Of a DNA stretch of 9,100 bases, positions 1-6,118 are shown piece by piece. A program made the position numbers and the translations under genes. The DNA is from Candidatus Woesearchaeota archaeon. GTDB lineage: Archaea; Nanobdellota; Nanobdellia; Woesearchaeales; UBA525. Numbering within the stretch: the first letter of the stretch is position 1; each line of letters begins with the position of its first letter. The notes beneath the pieces were generated by a model that was not told the DNA's origin, ran no database searches, and saw only the letters and a list, made by a program, of their open reading frames with translations. The stretch lies in contig DAHXMN010000020.1 of assembly GCA_027371725.1 (NCBI GenBank), positions 1 through 9,100 of the forward strand, in the 5' to 3' direction.

Positions 1-2460
1 TGCGCGGAGCCGGGCGGCGGGGACGGCGATCTCGCGCGGCTTGAAGTGCGTCAGGGTGACCTCGCTCGCGTCGTACCGCAAGGTGCCATCCTTGTTGACG
101 TAGACGTCGTGCTTCGCGCGCAGGATGCCCTTGATCAGGTGCTCAGGGATGTGCTCGTCGTTGCTCGTCCCGCGGACGCCCTTGATCAGGTCGGGGTAGA
201 TGCTCGTGCCGAGCCGCTTGAGCAGGTCGTCGAAGATCCGCCGGATGTCGATGGCGCGGACGCTGCTCGGCGCAGGCGCGTGCGGGCAGTCCTCGACGTC
301 GCCGCACGTCGGGCAGTGCTTCAGCCGGACCGTCTTCGCATCGCAGGTCTCGCAGCGGAAGAACGGCGTCTGCCTCTTGCAGCGAGGGCAGTAGCAGACG
401 GGGAACGCGCCCGTCACCTTGCCCGCCTCGAGCGCGGACTGGACGCTGCGGAGGCGGCCGCCCTCATCCCCGACGGGGAAGAGGCAGTGCGGACTGCCCG
501 TCATCTTGCGCATCTTCGCCTTCTCCGGCCGGCCCATGCGCGAGCCGATGAACGTGCCCGCCTTGTCCCGAATCGCGACGGGAGAGAGCGCATTGACGAA
601 TGCGAGGACGTCGCCGTCGAACGTAGGGAGTTTCCCGCGCAGCGGCGCGAGCGCCGTGACGAGATGCTCCTCCTCGGCGAGGCCGAGCGGCAGGAGGAGC
701 TGCTGCGCCTCCTCGCGGCCGAGGACGAGGAACTCCTTCTCGACGAGGAGGTGCTCGACGGCCAGCGTCTCGAGGCATCGCTTCGCGAGCGCCGAACGCG
801 CGTCGGCCTCCACATAGGGGAGGATGAGCTTCCCTCCCTCCTTCCTCCCCGCGGCGATTGCGGCGAGGAGCGCGTCGAACTCCTCCTTCGAGGGGAGCTT
901 CCAGAAGAGCGTGTGCCACGGATGCAGCGGCGTCCCCGTCGCGCGCGCGATCCTGAGCGCCTCGCTGAACGTCGGAGTCGTGGCGAGCGGCTGCTTGAAG
1001 AGCATGTCGAGCCGTTCCTTCGGCACGTCCGTCAGCGCTTCCAGCTTCTCGAGGTCGAGCATCGCGTGGAGCGCCATCGCCGCCTTCTCCAGCTCGGCCA
1101 GCCACCACTCCGGGCAGTAGCCTGCCGGCACGAGAGGATGGGCGCGGTCGAAGAAGTCGCCATAATTCACGAGGACGTCGCCCAGGTAGAGGACCTCCTT
1201 GATGTCCTGCTTGACCTGGCGCGCCTCCTCCTCGGTGCGGAGCCGTTTCACCGCGCCGTCCTTGAGGAGGACGACAGGGCCGTCGACCGTGTCGCACGGC
1301 GTGAACGCCGCCGCCTTCCCCGGACGCTCGACCTTGAGCTGGGTCCCGGTGGCGAGGAAGTCGAGGAGCACCGCCATGGACGCGGGGTTGATCGCCTGGC
1401 CCGAGTAGCCGGACGCGCGGCTCCGGCCGTAGCGGAGGCGCCAGCCGCCCGGACGCAAAGGATGGCCGAAGACCGGCCTCCCCGCGACGAGGTCGGCGAT
1501 GTACGTGTAGTCCGGCTTGATCCTCGCGCTCTCCTCCACCTTGCCCTTCGCCTTCATCTTCTTCTGGAGGGCGACGAAGTCCTTGAGGAAGCCCCAATGC
1601 TCCAGTCCCATGTCGCCGCCCCATTTCTCGAGCTTCGCCCAGAGCTTCGGCGCCTTGAGGGGGATGCAGCTGCTGTGGATGAGGCTGTACCCGTTGCGGA
1701 GCTTGTTCGCCTTGACCCTCGGAAGGTCCTTGAGATTGACGTTGCTCACCTCATACTTCTCGGACTCGTCGCCGTCGATCTCGACGGGCAGCCGCTCCAT
1801 GAGGAAGGCGCTCTCCTCAGCCGAAGGGAAGTATTGGAGGTTGGTGATGAAGTTGTGGTAGTCCTCGATCTCGGCGTGACAGCGCTTGATCTCCTTCTCG
1901 GTCGGGTCGTATTCGGCGTAGCCCAGGTGCTTCCGCACGTAGTCCGCGATGAGGACGCTCACCGCGGCCGCGGTGCCGCCCGCGTTCCTGATCGGGCCGC
2001 TGTAGAAGAGGCTGAAGTACTCTCCCTTGCCGTCGTTCCGCCGCTTGAGCTCGAGCTTCGTGAACCCTTCCAAGGGGGAGCTGACGACGCCGACGGTGAC
2101 ATACGCGAACCCGACCCTGATCCCGGTCTCGATCGCCTCGAGCGGGCCCTTGAACGTGCAGTACTTCTGCTGCGCCACCTCGAGCGCGATCACCAGGGCG
2201 ACGCGCCAGTCGAGCTTGCCGTACTGCTCCTCGAGCTCGATGATCCGCTTCTCGATGCCCGCCCCCCTGACCTGTGGCGCGATGACGCTGATGAGGCCGA
2301 TGACCCGCTCCGCGAGATTGGAGGCGAGCACCACTTCGACCTGGCTGTCCGGGTCGTAGCCCGCGGCCCGGGCGTCGGCAGCGATGCCGAACGCTTCGTC
2401 GACGCCGTTCTTGAGGCTGGCGAAGTACGCTTCCATCCCCTCGCTGGCGAAGTCGCTCAT
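1..2460 (-). CDS. polC: DNA polymerase D large subunit (DP2), partial, C-terminus beyond the left edge
   Basis: Catalytic subunit of the archaeal replicative polymerase PolD, which works with DP1 and the sliding clamp at the fork. The frame is open for 820 codons from ATG at 2460 to base 1 without a stop. Recognisable DP2 signatures are FYSGPIRNAGGTAAA (residues 152-166), the GHPLRPGGWRLRYGR block (about 333-347), and a zinc-binding region with Cys 691/694/703/706 (CPRC...CETC) and Cys 716/719/725 (CPTC...CPH). These are followed by IPEHLIKGILRAKHDVYV and LTHFKPREI, which lie upstream of the active site in the family. The family's catalytic Asp-rich motif (NADFDGD-type) is expected roughly a hundred or more residues further on, outside the window, so catalytic competence and a possible intein there cannot be judged. 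No intein interrupts the visible part. The start overlaps the DP1 stop (ATGA), indicating translational coupling in one operon. Confidence 0.96.
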   Translation of the reverse strand, partial: MSDFASEGMEAYFASLKNGVDEAFGIAADARAAGYDPDSQVEVVLASNLAERVIGLISVIAPQVRGAGIEKRIIELEEQYGKLDWRVALVIALEVAQQKYCTFKGPLEAIETGIRVGFAYVTVGVVSSPLEGFTKLELKRRNDGKGEYFSLFYSGPIRNAGGTAAAVSVLIADYVRKHLGYAEYDPTEKEIKRCHAEIEDYHNFITNLQYFPSAEESAFLMERLPVEIDGDESEKYEVSNVNLKDLPRVKANKLRNGYSLIHSSCIPLKAPKLWAKLEKWGGDMGLEHWGFLKDFVALQKKMKAKGKVEESARIKPDYTYIADLVAGRPVFGHPLRPGGWRLRYGRSRASGYSGQAINPASMAVLLDFLATGTQLKVERPGKAAAFTPCDTVDGPVVLLKDGAVKRLRTEEEARQVKQDIKEVLYLGDVLVNYGDFFDRAHPLVPAGYCPEWWLAELEKAAMALHAMLDLEKLEALTDVPKERLDMLFKQPLATTPTFSEALRIARATGTPLHPWHTLFWKLPSKEEFDALLAAIAAGRKEGGKLILPYVEADARSALAKRCLETLAVEHLLVEKEFLVLGREEAQQLLLPLGLAEEEHLVTALAPLRGKLPTFDGDVLAFVNALSPVAIRDKAGTFIGSRMGRPEKAKMRKMTGSPHCLFPVGDEGGRLRSVQSALEAGKVTGAFPVCYCPRCKRQTPFFRCETCDAKTVRLKHCPTCGDVEDCPHAPAPSSVRAIDIRRIFDDLLKRLGTSIYPDLIKGVRGTSNDEHIPEHLIKGILRAKHDVYVNKDGTLRYDASEVTLTHFKPREIAVPAARLRA

Positions 2461-4055
2461 GCCGCCCCACCCCCCGCGATCTTCCCGGACGGCGTCTCGA
2501 CGGGGTCGTCCTTGCCGAGGCCCTTGCCGCTGTAGAAGTTGATCACCTTGATGTCGCGCGTCCGGAGGCTGATGACCGGCATGCGGCCGGGCTGCGGCTC
2601 CAACCCGCGCTTCTCCTGATCGTCGGTGATGTCGCACCACGCGCTCGCGTTCAGGATGGTGACGCCGCGGTACGCGGCGCTCGCCACCCGGTGGACGTGC
2701 CCGGTGATGAAGAGGTCGGGTATCCTGTCGATGACGAGCGGGTCCTGCTCCGGGTCCGGCACGTAGAGGTTGGAGGCATGCGTCGGCGCGAGGTGTCGCC
2801 TCTGGAGGAGGAACTTCATGATGAGCTCCGCGCGCTTCTGGCCGCCACGCTCCCTGATCGAGGGGACGTTGTCGCTGTAGTAGATGAGGCTGTACCCGTG
2901 GTAGAGGAGCACGTCGAATCCGGGGAAGCCGGGCCGCGCGCCGAGGGTGAGGAGGGAGGGGCTGCTGAGCATCGTCACGTTCTCCATCGCATAGAGCTCG
3001 GGTGCGAAATCCTTGTAGATGGGCGGCTGCGGCTCGGAGATACGGCCCGCGTCGTGATTGCCCGGGATGCAGACGATCTCCATCCGCGACGGGATCTGAC
3101 GCATGAGACGGGCGAACTCGGCGTACTGCTCCTTGATGTCCTTGATCCTGAGGTCTTTCTCCTGACCGGGGTAGACGCCCACGCCCTCGACGAGATCGCC
3201 GATGACGATGACATACTTCACCTTGGCCGCGATCGCCCGCTGCTCCTCGCTGCCCAGCTTCCCGTTGAGCCACGCGAGCATCTTGGCGAAGTCCTTCCCG
3301 AGAAACTCCTTGCCGCCCACCTGGGGATCGCCGATGACCGCCACGTAGTCGTCATCAGGCCCTTTCTTCAGCTCGTGCGACACCGGGATGTCGGGGAAGT
3401 AGAGCTCGTCCGCGAAGACGATGCCGTCGCCCGCGCTCCCCGTGACGCCGAGCACCTCGTCCAGCACGACGTCCTTGGCGAGCGCCAGGGTCTCGGGCCG
3501 TTTCGCGCCGGCGAGGACGTTGATCTCGCCCGTCTGATCCTCGATGACGAGGAGGATGTTGCCGTTCTTCGTGGTGTTCTTCTCCTTCACCATGCCGATG
3601 AGGGCCAGCCGTTCCTTCGGGGCTGCGCGCTTGGCGCGGATGATGGCCGTCGCCCCTTGCAGTTCTTGCCGCTGCCGCAGTATCGCGCTGAGCGCCTTGA
3701 ACCGCTGGTTGAAGTGGCTGACGAAGTCGTCGTACGTGTATTTCCTGCTCTTCTTCATGTAGTTGCGCAGGATCCGGATGCCACGACTCTCCCGCGACAG
3801 CTCTTTCTCGTTGGCGAGCTCGACGAACTTGTCGTACTGGCCGGGGTCGTTGTGCTTCTCCGCTTTCACCTTGGCGTCGTCGAGCCGTTCCCAATCCACG
3901 GTCTCGCCGAGGAACCCCTTGTTCTGATGGTCGATGAGGAGGGCGTCGCTCGCGTCGGGCGCGCCGAGGGTGTCGAGCTCGTCCGCGACGTCAGGAGAGA
4001 GCAGTATCCCTTTCTCCAAGAACTCAAGTATCCTCTTCTCGCAATCGTTCTCCAT
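2457..4055 (-). CDS. polB: DNA polymerase D small subunit (DP1), calcineurin-like phosphoesterase type
   Basis: Small subunit of PolD, the 3'-5' proofreading nuclease and partner of DP2; 532 residues, within the family range. Order: N-terminal helical region (1-110), OB fold near 150-230 (LLVIEDQTGEINVLAG at 168-183), then the Mre11-like phosphoesterase domain from about 236. Its motifs are DPQVGG (D243), GDLVEGVGVYPGQE (D287), GNHD (N333, H334), YHG (H386) and GHVH (H453, H455). EPQPPIYKDF and RRHLAPTHAS are also typical of DP1. Motif I reads D-P-Q, whereas active members carry D-x-H, so one metal-binding His is Gln245 (codon CAG at 3321-3323); all other ligands are present. The start ATG at 4055 is preceded by GGGTG four bases upstream. 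The stop overlaps the DP2 start. The gene lies 342 bp downstream of cdc6 in the same direction. Confidence 0.96.
   Translation of the reverse strand: MENDCEKRILEFLEKGILLSPDVADELDTLGAPDASDALLIDHQNKGFLGETVDWERLDDAKVKAEKHNDPGQYDKFVELANEKELSRESRGIRILRNYMKKSRKYTYDDFVSHFNQRFKALSAILRQRQELQGATAIIRAKRAAPKERLALIGMVKEKNTTKNGNILLVIEDQTGEINVLAGAKRPETLALAKDVVLDEVLGVTGSAGDGIVFADELYFPDIPVSHELKKGPDDDYVAVIGDPQVGGKEFLGKDFAKMLAWLNGKLGSEEQRAIAAKVKYVIVIGDLVEGVGVYPGQEKDLRIKDIKEQYAEFARLMRQIPSRMEIVCIPGNHDAGRISEPQPPIYKDFAPELYAMENVTMLSSPSLLTLGARPGFPGFDVLLYHGYSLIYYSDNVPSIRERGGQKRAELIMKFLLQRRHLAPTHASNLYVPDPEQDPLVIDRIPDLFITGHVHRVASAAYRGVTILNASAWCDITDDQEKRGLEPQPGRMPVISLRTRDIKVINFYSGKGLGKDDPVETPSGKIAGGGAA
2465..2475 (-). 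promoter_or_regulatory. G-rich ribosome binding site for DP2
   Basis: On the minus strand the bases GGGGGGTGGGG end four bases before the DP2 ATG. They contain GGTG, the core complementary to the archaeal 16S 3' end. The same bases encode the Gly-rich tail of DP1 (GGGAA), so the Gly run in DP1 may partly reflect selection for this site. Inference from sequence only. Confidence 0.45.
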
Positions 4056-4104
4056 CGTGCACCCGTCGCGGCCCGTCGCTGTGGCAGCGCAGTTGGCCGT
4101 CGAG

Positions 4105-4131
4105 TTGAAAAATCGTTTCCGTGATTTTCAA
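4105..4131. repeat. Imperfect inverted repeat in the DP1 leader
   Basis: The arms TTGAAAA (4105-4111) and TTTTCAA (4125-4131) are exact complements separated by 13 bases. Pairing continues imperfectly inwards (ATC and GAT). It lies 50-76 bases upstream of the DP1 start in an otherwise GC-rich context. It could be a regulator binding site, a leader hairpin, or chance. Confidence 0.4.
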
Positions 4132-4380
4132 TCCGTTGATGATTGTTCGTTGACGTTTTTCCGTTCGTCGTCAATACATCGTCCGTCGTCGTGCCGTCGG
4201 GGGCTGGGCCGCCTCGGATCCGTGCCTGACGCGAACATGGGCTCGCATTTTTCGCGAGGCCGTGATCGTGAGCGCCCGACGACGCCCTTCAGGGGTTCTG
4301 GGGCGCCGATGACCGAATCCCGGACCGTTATTCTCTCACCGGTTTGTCGTTCGTCCCGTATCGCCTTCTGTTAAGCTTGC

Positions 4381-4392
4381 GGCCGCGCGGCC
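4381..4392. repeat. Perfect 12-bp GC palindrome just after the cdc6 stop
   Basis: GGCCGCGCGGCC is self-complementary and lies 5 bases downstream of the cdc6 stop codon (4398-4400). It could form a short GC stem in the transcript. There is no following U-run on the minus strand, so it is not a convincing terminator. Confidence 0.35.
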
Positions 4393-4397
4393 TGCGC

Positions 4398-5603
4398 TCA
4401 CAGGCTCATCTCCTCCTTGAGGATGTCGGTCACCTTCGGAAGGAGCGCCTTCGGCAGGCCGAGGCTGATCTCGCGCGTCCGGCCGAAGCGCCCCTTGCTG
4501 ATCACCTTCGCGTTGATGAGGCCGAGCATGTCCAGCTCGGCGATGATGTCGCTCACCCGCCGCTGCGTCAGGGGACGCAACCCCACTTTGACGCAGAGGT
4601 CCTTGTAGTAATCGTAGATCTCGCCGGTGAAGAACGCGCCGTTCGAGGAATCGTTCACCGCGATCACCGAGTACAGGGTGGCCTGGAACTGCTTCGGTTG
4701 GTGCTGCACCACGTCGAGGAACCGGTCGCGCTCGATCTTCTCCTCGGCGGCGTCGATGTGCTTGATCAGGACGCGCTCCTCGCCGTCGCGCTCGGCGAGC
4801 TCGCCCGCCACCCGGATGAGCTCGAGCGCACGCCGCGCGTCGCCGTGCTCGCGCGCAGCGAAGGCCGCACACTTCGCGATGACGCCCTCGTCCAGGACGC
4901 CCTCGTTGAAGGCGAGGCCGCAGCGGCGCTTGAGGATGGACTGGATCTGGAGCGCATTGTACGGTGGGAAGACGAGCTCCTCCTCGGAGAGGCTGCTCTT
5001 CACCCGTGGGTCGAGGTTGTTGCTGAACGTCAGGTCGTTGCTGATCCCGATGAGGGAGACCTGCGCGTTCTTCAGCTCCGCGTTGACCCGGGTGAGGTTG
5101 TAGATGATCTCGTCGCCCGTGCGCTTGACGAGCTGGTCGATCTCGTCGAGGATGAAGATGACGACCTGCTTCTTCGCATCGAGCGCCTGGAAGAAGATGT
5201 TGTAGACCTCGTCCGTCGGCAGCCCGGTCGGGGGAATCGCCTTGCCGAGGTACCTTGCCAGTTCCGCGACGAGCCGATACTCCGTGTCCGCGATCCGCTT
5301 GAGCTTGCAGTTCACATAATAGATGTGGAGGGGGATGCCCCGCTCCTGCGCCACTTCCATCATCTTCTCCGCGGTGTACTTCGTCGTGAGCGTCTTCCCG
5401 GTGCCGGTCTTCCCGTAGAGGAAGAGGTTGCTCGGCCGTTCGGACCGGAGCGCGGGGGCGAGGATGTTCGCCACCGCCTCGATCTGCTGGTCGCGGTGCT
5501 GGATCTCGTCGGGGATGTAGGTGCTCTGGAGCACCTTCTTGTTCGCGAAAAGGCTTCCCTTGTCGAGGAAGTTCTGGAAGAATGTAGTGATCTTTTCCTT
5601 CAT
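4398..5603 (-). CDS. cdc6: Orc1/Cdc6 replication initiator
   Basis: Origin-binding AAA+ initiator, 401 residues, normal family length. It binds origin recognition boxes and helps load the MCM helicase. Visible motifs: Walker A GKTGTGKT (64-71), Walker B IFILDEID (149-156), sensor 1 GISND (186-190), the DPR arginine region (198-200), sensor 2 GDARRA (254-259), and a C-terminal winged-helix domain from about 295 with the wing near GRFGRTREISL (371-381). The TLYSVIAV, GEIYDYY and LTQRRVSDIIAELDMLGLI segments match archaeal Cdc6. ATG at 5603 fits because a TATA box is centred about 27 bases upstream and no GGTG-type site precedes it, which suggests a leaderless transcript. It heads the cdc6-DP1-DP2 block, an arrangement also known near the origin in Pyrococcus. 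The neighbouring intergenic region carries ORB-like sites, so it probably binds next to its own gene. Confidence 0.97.
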   Translation of the reverse strand: MKEKITTFFQNFLDKGSLFANKKVLQSTYIPDEIQHRDQQIEAVANILAPALRSERPSNLFLYGKTGTGKTLTTKYTAEKMMEVAQERGIPLHIYYVNCKLKRIADTEYRLVAELARYLGKAIPPTGLPTDEVYNIFFQALDAKKQVVIFILDEIDQLVKRTGDEIIYNLTRVNAELKNAQVSLIGISNDLTFSNNLDPRVKSSLSEEELVFPPYNALQIQSILKRRCGLAFNEGVLDEGVIAKCAAFAAREHGDARRALELIRVAGELAERDGEERVLIKHIDAAEEKIERDRFLDVVQHQPKQFQATLYSVIAVNDSSNGAFFTGEIYDYYKDLCVKVGLRPLTQRRVSDIIAELDMLGLINAKVISKGRFGRTREISLGLPKALLPKVTDILKEEMSL

Positions 5604-5607
5604 GGAA

Positions 5608-5628
5608 TTCCAGTGGAAATGGTGGTTA
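5608..5628 (+). promoter_or_regulatory. Origin recognition box (ORB), copy 1, inside the cdc6 promoter
   Basis: The core TTCCAGTGGAAA (5608-5619) equals the euryarchaeal mini-ORB core as I recall it, and is followed by TGGTGG, a short G-rich element on the correct side. Orc1/Cdc6 winged-helix domains recognise this dyad and the AAA+ domain contacts the G-side. It lies 4 bases before the cdc6 ATG and overlaps the downstream edge of its TATA box, so bound initiator would cover the transcription start. Confidence 0.8.
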
Positions 5629-5634
5629 TTTAAA
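5627..5634 (-). promoter_or_regulatory. TATA box of cdc6
   Basis: The minus strand reads TTTAAATA, the standard archaeal TATA element, preceded by CGAATC as a possible BRE. Its centre lies about 27 bases from the A of the cdc6 ATG. That equals the usual TATA-to-start spacing, so the transcript should begin at or within a few bases of the start codon. Confidence 0.75.
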
Positions 5635-5698
5635 GATTCGTGTGAAAAGAACTAGAGAAGAAAATCTCTCTTTTGGAGAATGGGCGACACCCCTTCAT

Positions 5699-5709
5699 TT
5701 CCTTTGGAA
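5699..5709 (+). promoter_or_regulatory. Degenerate ORB-like core, copy 2
   Basis: TTCCTTTGGAA matches 9 of 11 positions of the copy 1 core TTCCAGTGGAA, keeps both TTCC/GGAA arms, and has a G-rich stretch (GAGGGTCTGGG) beginning 9 bases downstream. The spacing to the G-run is longer than in copy 1, so this is a weaker call. Confidence 0.45.
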
Positions 5710-5786
5710 CATTGTTTGAGGGTCTGGGCGGCTCGTTTTCGGGTGTGTGGTGCGGTTTTCTGCTGTTTTGTTTGCTCGAAAAAACT

Positions 5787-5905
5787 CCTCATTATTATAT
5801 TTCTATATAGATAATATTATTTATTATTTAATATTCATTATTCTTTATATTTAATATTCATCATTCTTTATAATTAAGATTCATCATTCTTTATTATCTA
5901 CAAAA
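5787..5905. other. AT-rich tract, likely DNA unwinding element
   Basis: About 115 bp composed almost wholly of A and T in a window that is otherwise GC-rich. It is flanked by ORB-like sites on both sides. It contains runs such as ATATAGATAATATTATTTAT and the three 23-bp repeats. Such tracts in archaeal origins are where the duplex first melts. Function is inferred. Confidence 0.65.
5828..5896. repeat. Three in-phase 23-bp tandem repeats (iteron-like)
   Basis: Units lie at 5828-5850, 5851-5873 and 5874-5896 without spacers. Shared core is TTAA(T/G)ATTCAT(T/C)ATTCTTTAT, and the last two or three bases vary. Units 1 and 2 differ at 2 of 23 positions, and units 2 and 3 at about 3-4. The period is close to two helical turns, so the units would face about the same side of the helix. 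No protein is known to me for this exact unit. Confidence 0.85.
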
Positions 5906-5971
5906 TCGAAAAAGGAGAGGAACCGATCCAAAGGCAAGACCGAACGGGCCAGAGAAAGGGTCAAGGGAAGG

Positions 5972-5997
5972 GAGGTCGTCAAACGAGGTCGTCAAAC
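5972..5997. repeat. 13-bp perfect tandem duplication
   Basis: GAGGTCGTCAAAC occurs at 5972-5984 and again, directly adjoining, at 5985-5997; both are followed by G. It lies between the AT-rich tract and ORB-like copy 3. It could be a paired protein binding site or a recent slippage duplication. Confidence 0.85.
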
Positions 5998-6010
5998 GGG
6001 AACGGACAGT

Positions 6011-6031
6011 CTCCACGCGAAATGGGGGGGA
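6011..6031 (+). promoter_or_regulatory. ORB-like element with G-run, copy 3
   Basis: CTCCACGCGAAATG followed by GGGGGGA. By my alignment it matches 16 of 21 positions of the crenarchaeal-type ORB as I remember it (CTCCACAGGAAAC, four bases, G-run), and 14 of 21 positions of copy 1, including GAAATGG. It has the long G-run that copy 1 lacks but an imperfect dyad. It points the same way as copy 1 and lies on the other side of the AT-rich tract. Confidence 0.6.
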
Positions 6032-6047
6032 CGGTCCACGAATTATG

Positions 6048-6070
6048 TTTTTACTATAAAATAGTAAAAA
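6048..6070. promoter_or_regulatory. Perfect 10-bp dyad, putative operator of the TrmB-like gene
   Basis: TTTTTACTAT (6048-6057) and ATAGTAAAAA (6061-6070) are exact reverse complements around AAA. The dyad ends 9 bases before the TATA box of the regulator gene. A palindrome of this size is what a dimeric winged-helix protein would bind. Autoregulation by the adjacent TrmB-like protein is the simplest reading but is inferred. Confidence 0.6.
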
Positions 6071-6079
6071 ACAAAAAAG

Positions 6080-6087
6080 TATTTAAA
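6080..6087 (+). promoter_or_regulatory. TATA box of the TrmB-like gene
   Basis: TATTTAAA preceded by the A-rich AAAAAAG as a possible BRE. Usual spacing places transcription start near 6109-6111, giving a leader of about 20 bases that includes the GGTGA at 6119-6123. Confidence 0.7.
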
Positions 6088-6118
6088 TCCTGCGAGCATT
6101 CCGTCCCGAACAAGCAGC

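Larger units (their letters stand above)
4056..4397. other. 342-bp gap between cdc6 and DP1
   Basis: Both strands carry short open frames here, but none resembles a protein or has a convincing start. No tRNA or box C/D RNA pattern was recognised. On the minus strand it forms the leader of DP1: GGGTG at 4060-4064 is a plausible ribosome binding site. A/T-rich patches at 4105-4131 and around 4155-4175 are the only places a weak promoter could sit; no clean TATA box is visible. It also holds short inverted repeats (4105-4131, and TTGACG/CGTCAA near 4151-4175) and a GC palindrome beside the cdc6 stop. Confidence 0.6.
5604..6047. other. Candidate chromosomal replication origin (oriC)
   Basis: This is the non-coding region upstream of cdc6, the usual position of archaeal origins. 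It combines ORB-like sites at both ends (5608-5628, 6011-6031) and one weaker core (5699-5709). Between them are an AT-rich tract with 23-bp tandem repeats, a purine-rich G-run stretch and a 13-bp tandem repeat. The replication genes read away from it on the left and the regulator gene reads away on the right. Origin function is inferred from composition, motifs and context; no activity can be seen in sequence. Confidence 0.75.

Noticed and set aside
46..2535. An 829-codon open frame on the plus strand
   Set aside because: It is antisense to DP2, rich in Arg/Leu/Glu/Val as expected from GC-rich codon bias, and has no recognisable domain. The minus strand encodes clear DP2 signatures over the same bases.
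2691..4124. A 477-codon plus-strand open frame
   Set aside because: It mirrors DP1 in the opposite frame, with acidic/Val/Leu-rich low-meaning sequence and no motif; DP1 on the minus strand is unambiguous.
4372..4386. AAGCTTGCGGCCGC, which resembles joined HindIII and NotI sites of cloning vectors
   Set aside because: The flanking sequence shows no vector similarity that I recognise and runs directly into the cdc6 stop. A chance match within a GC-rich palindrome is the simpler explanation.
4200..4397. Possible tRNA or box C/D RNA downstream of cdc6
   Set aside because: No cloverleaf pairing or GGTTCGAATCC-type T-loop, and no RUGAUGA/CUGA box pair at sensible spacing, on either strand.
4344..5633. 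A 429-codon plus-strand open frame across cdc6
   Set aside because: Antisense shadow of a complete AAA+ initiator, and it would also run through the cdc6 promoter and ORB.
5637..5649. TTCGTGTGAAAAG as a further ORB
   Set aside because: It matches 9 of 12 core positions but lacks the TTCC/GGAA arms and a following G-run, so it is not separable from chance.
5925..5934. GATCCAAAGG, whose complement CCTTTGGATC resembles part of ORB-like copy 2
   Set aside because: Only half of the dyad is kept and no G-element follows in the required direction.
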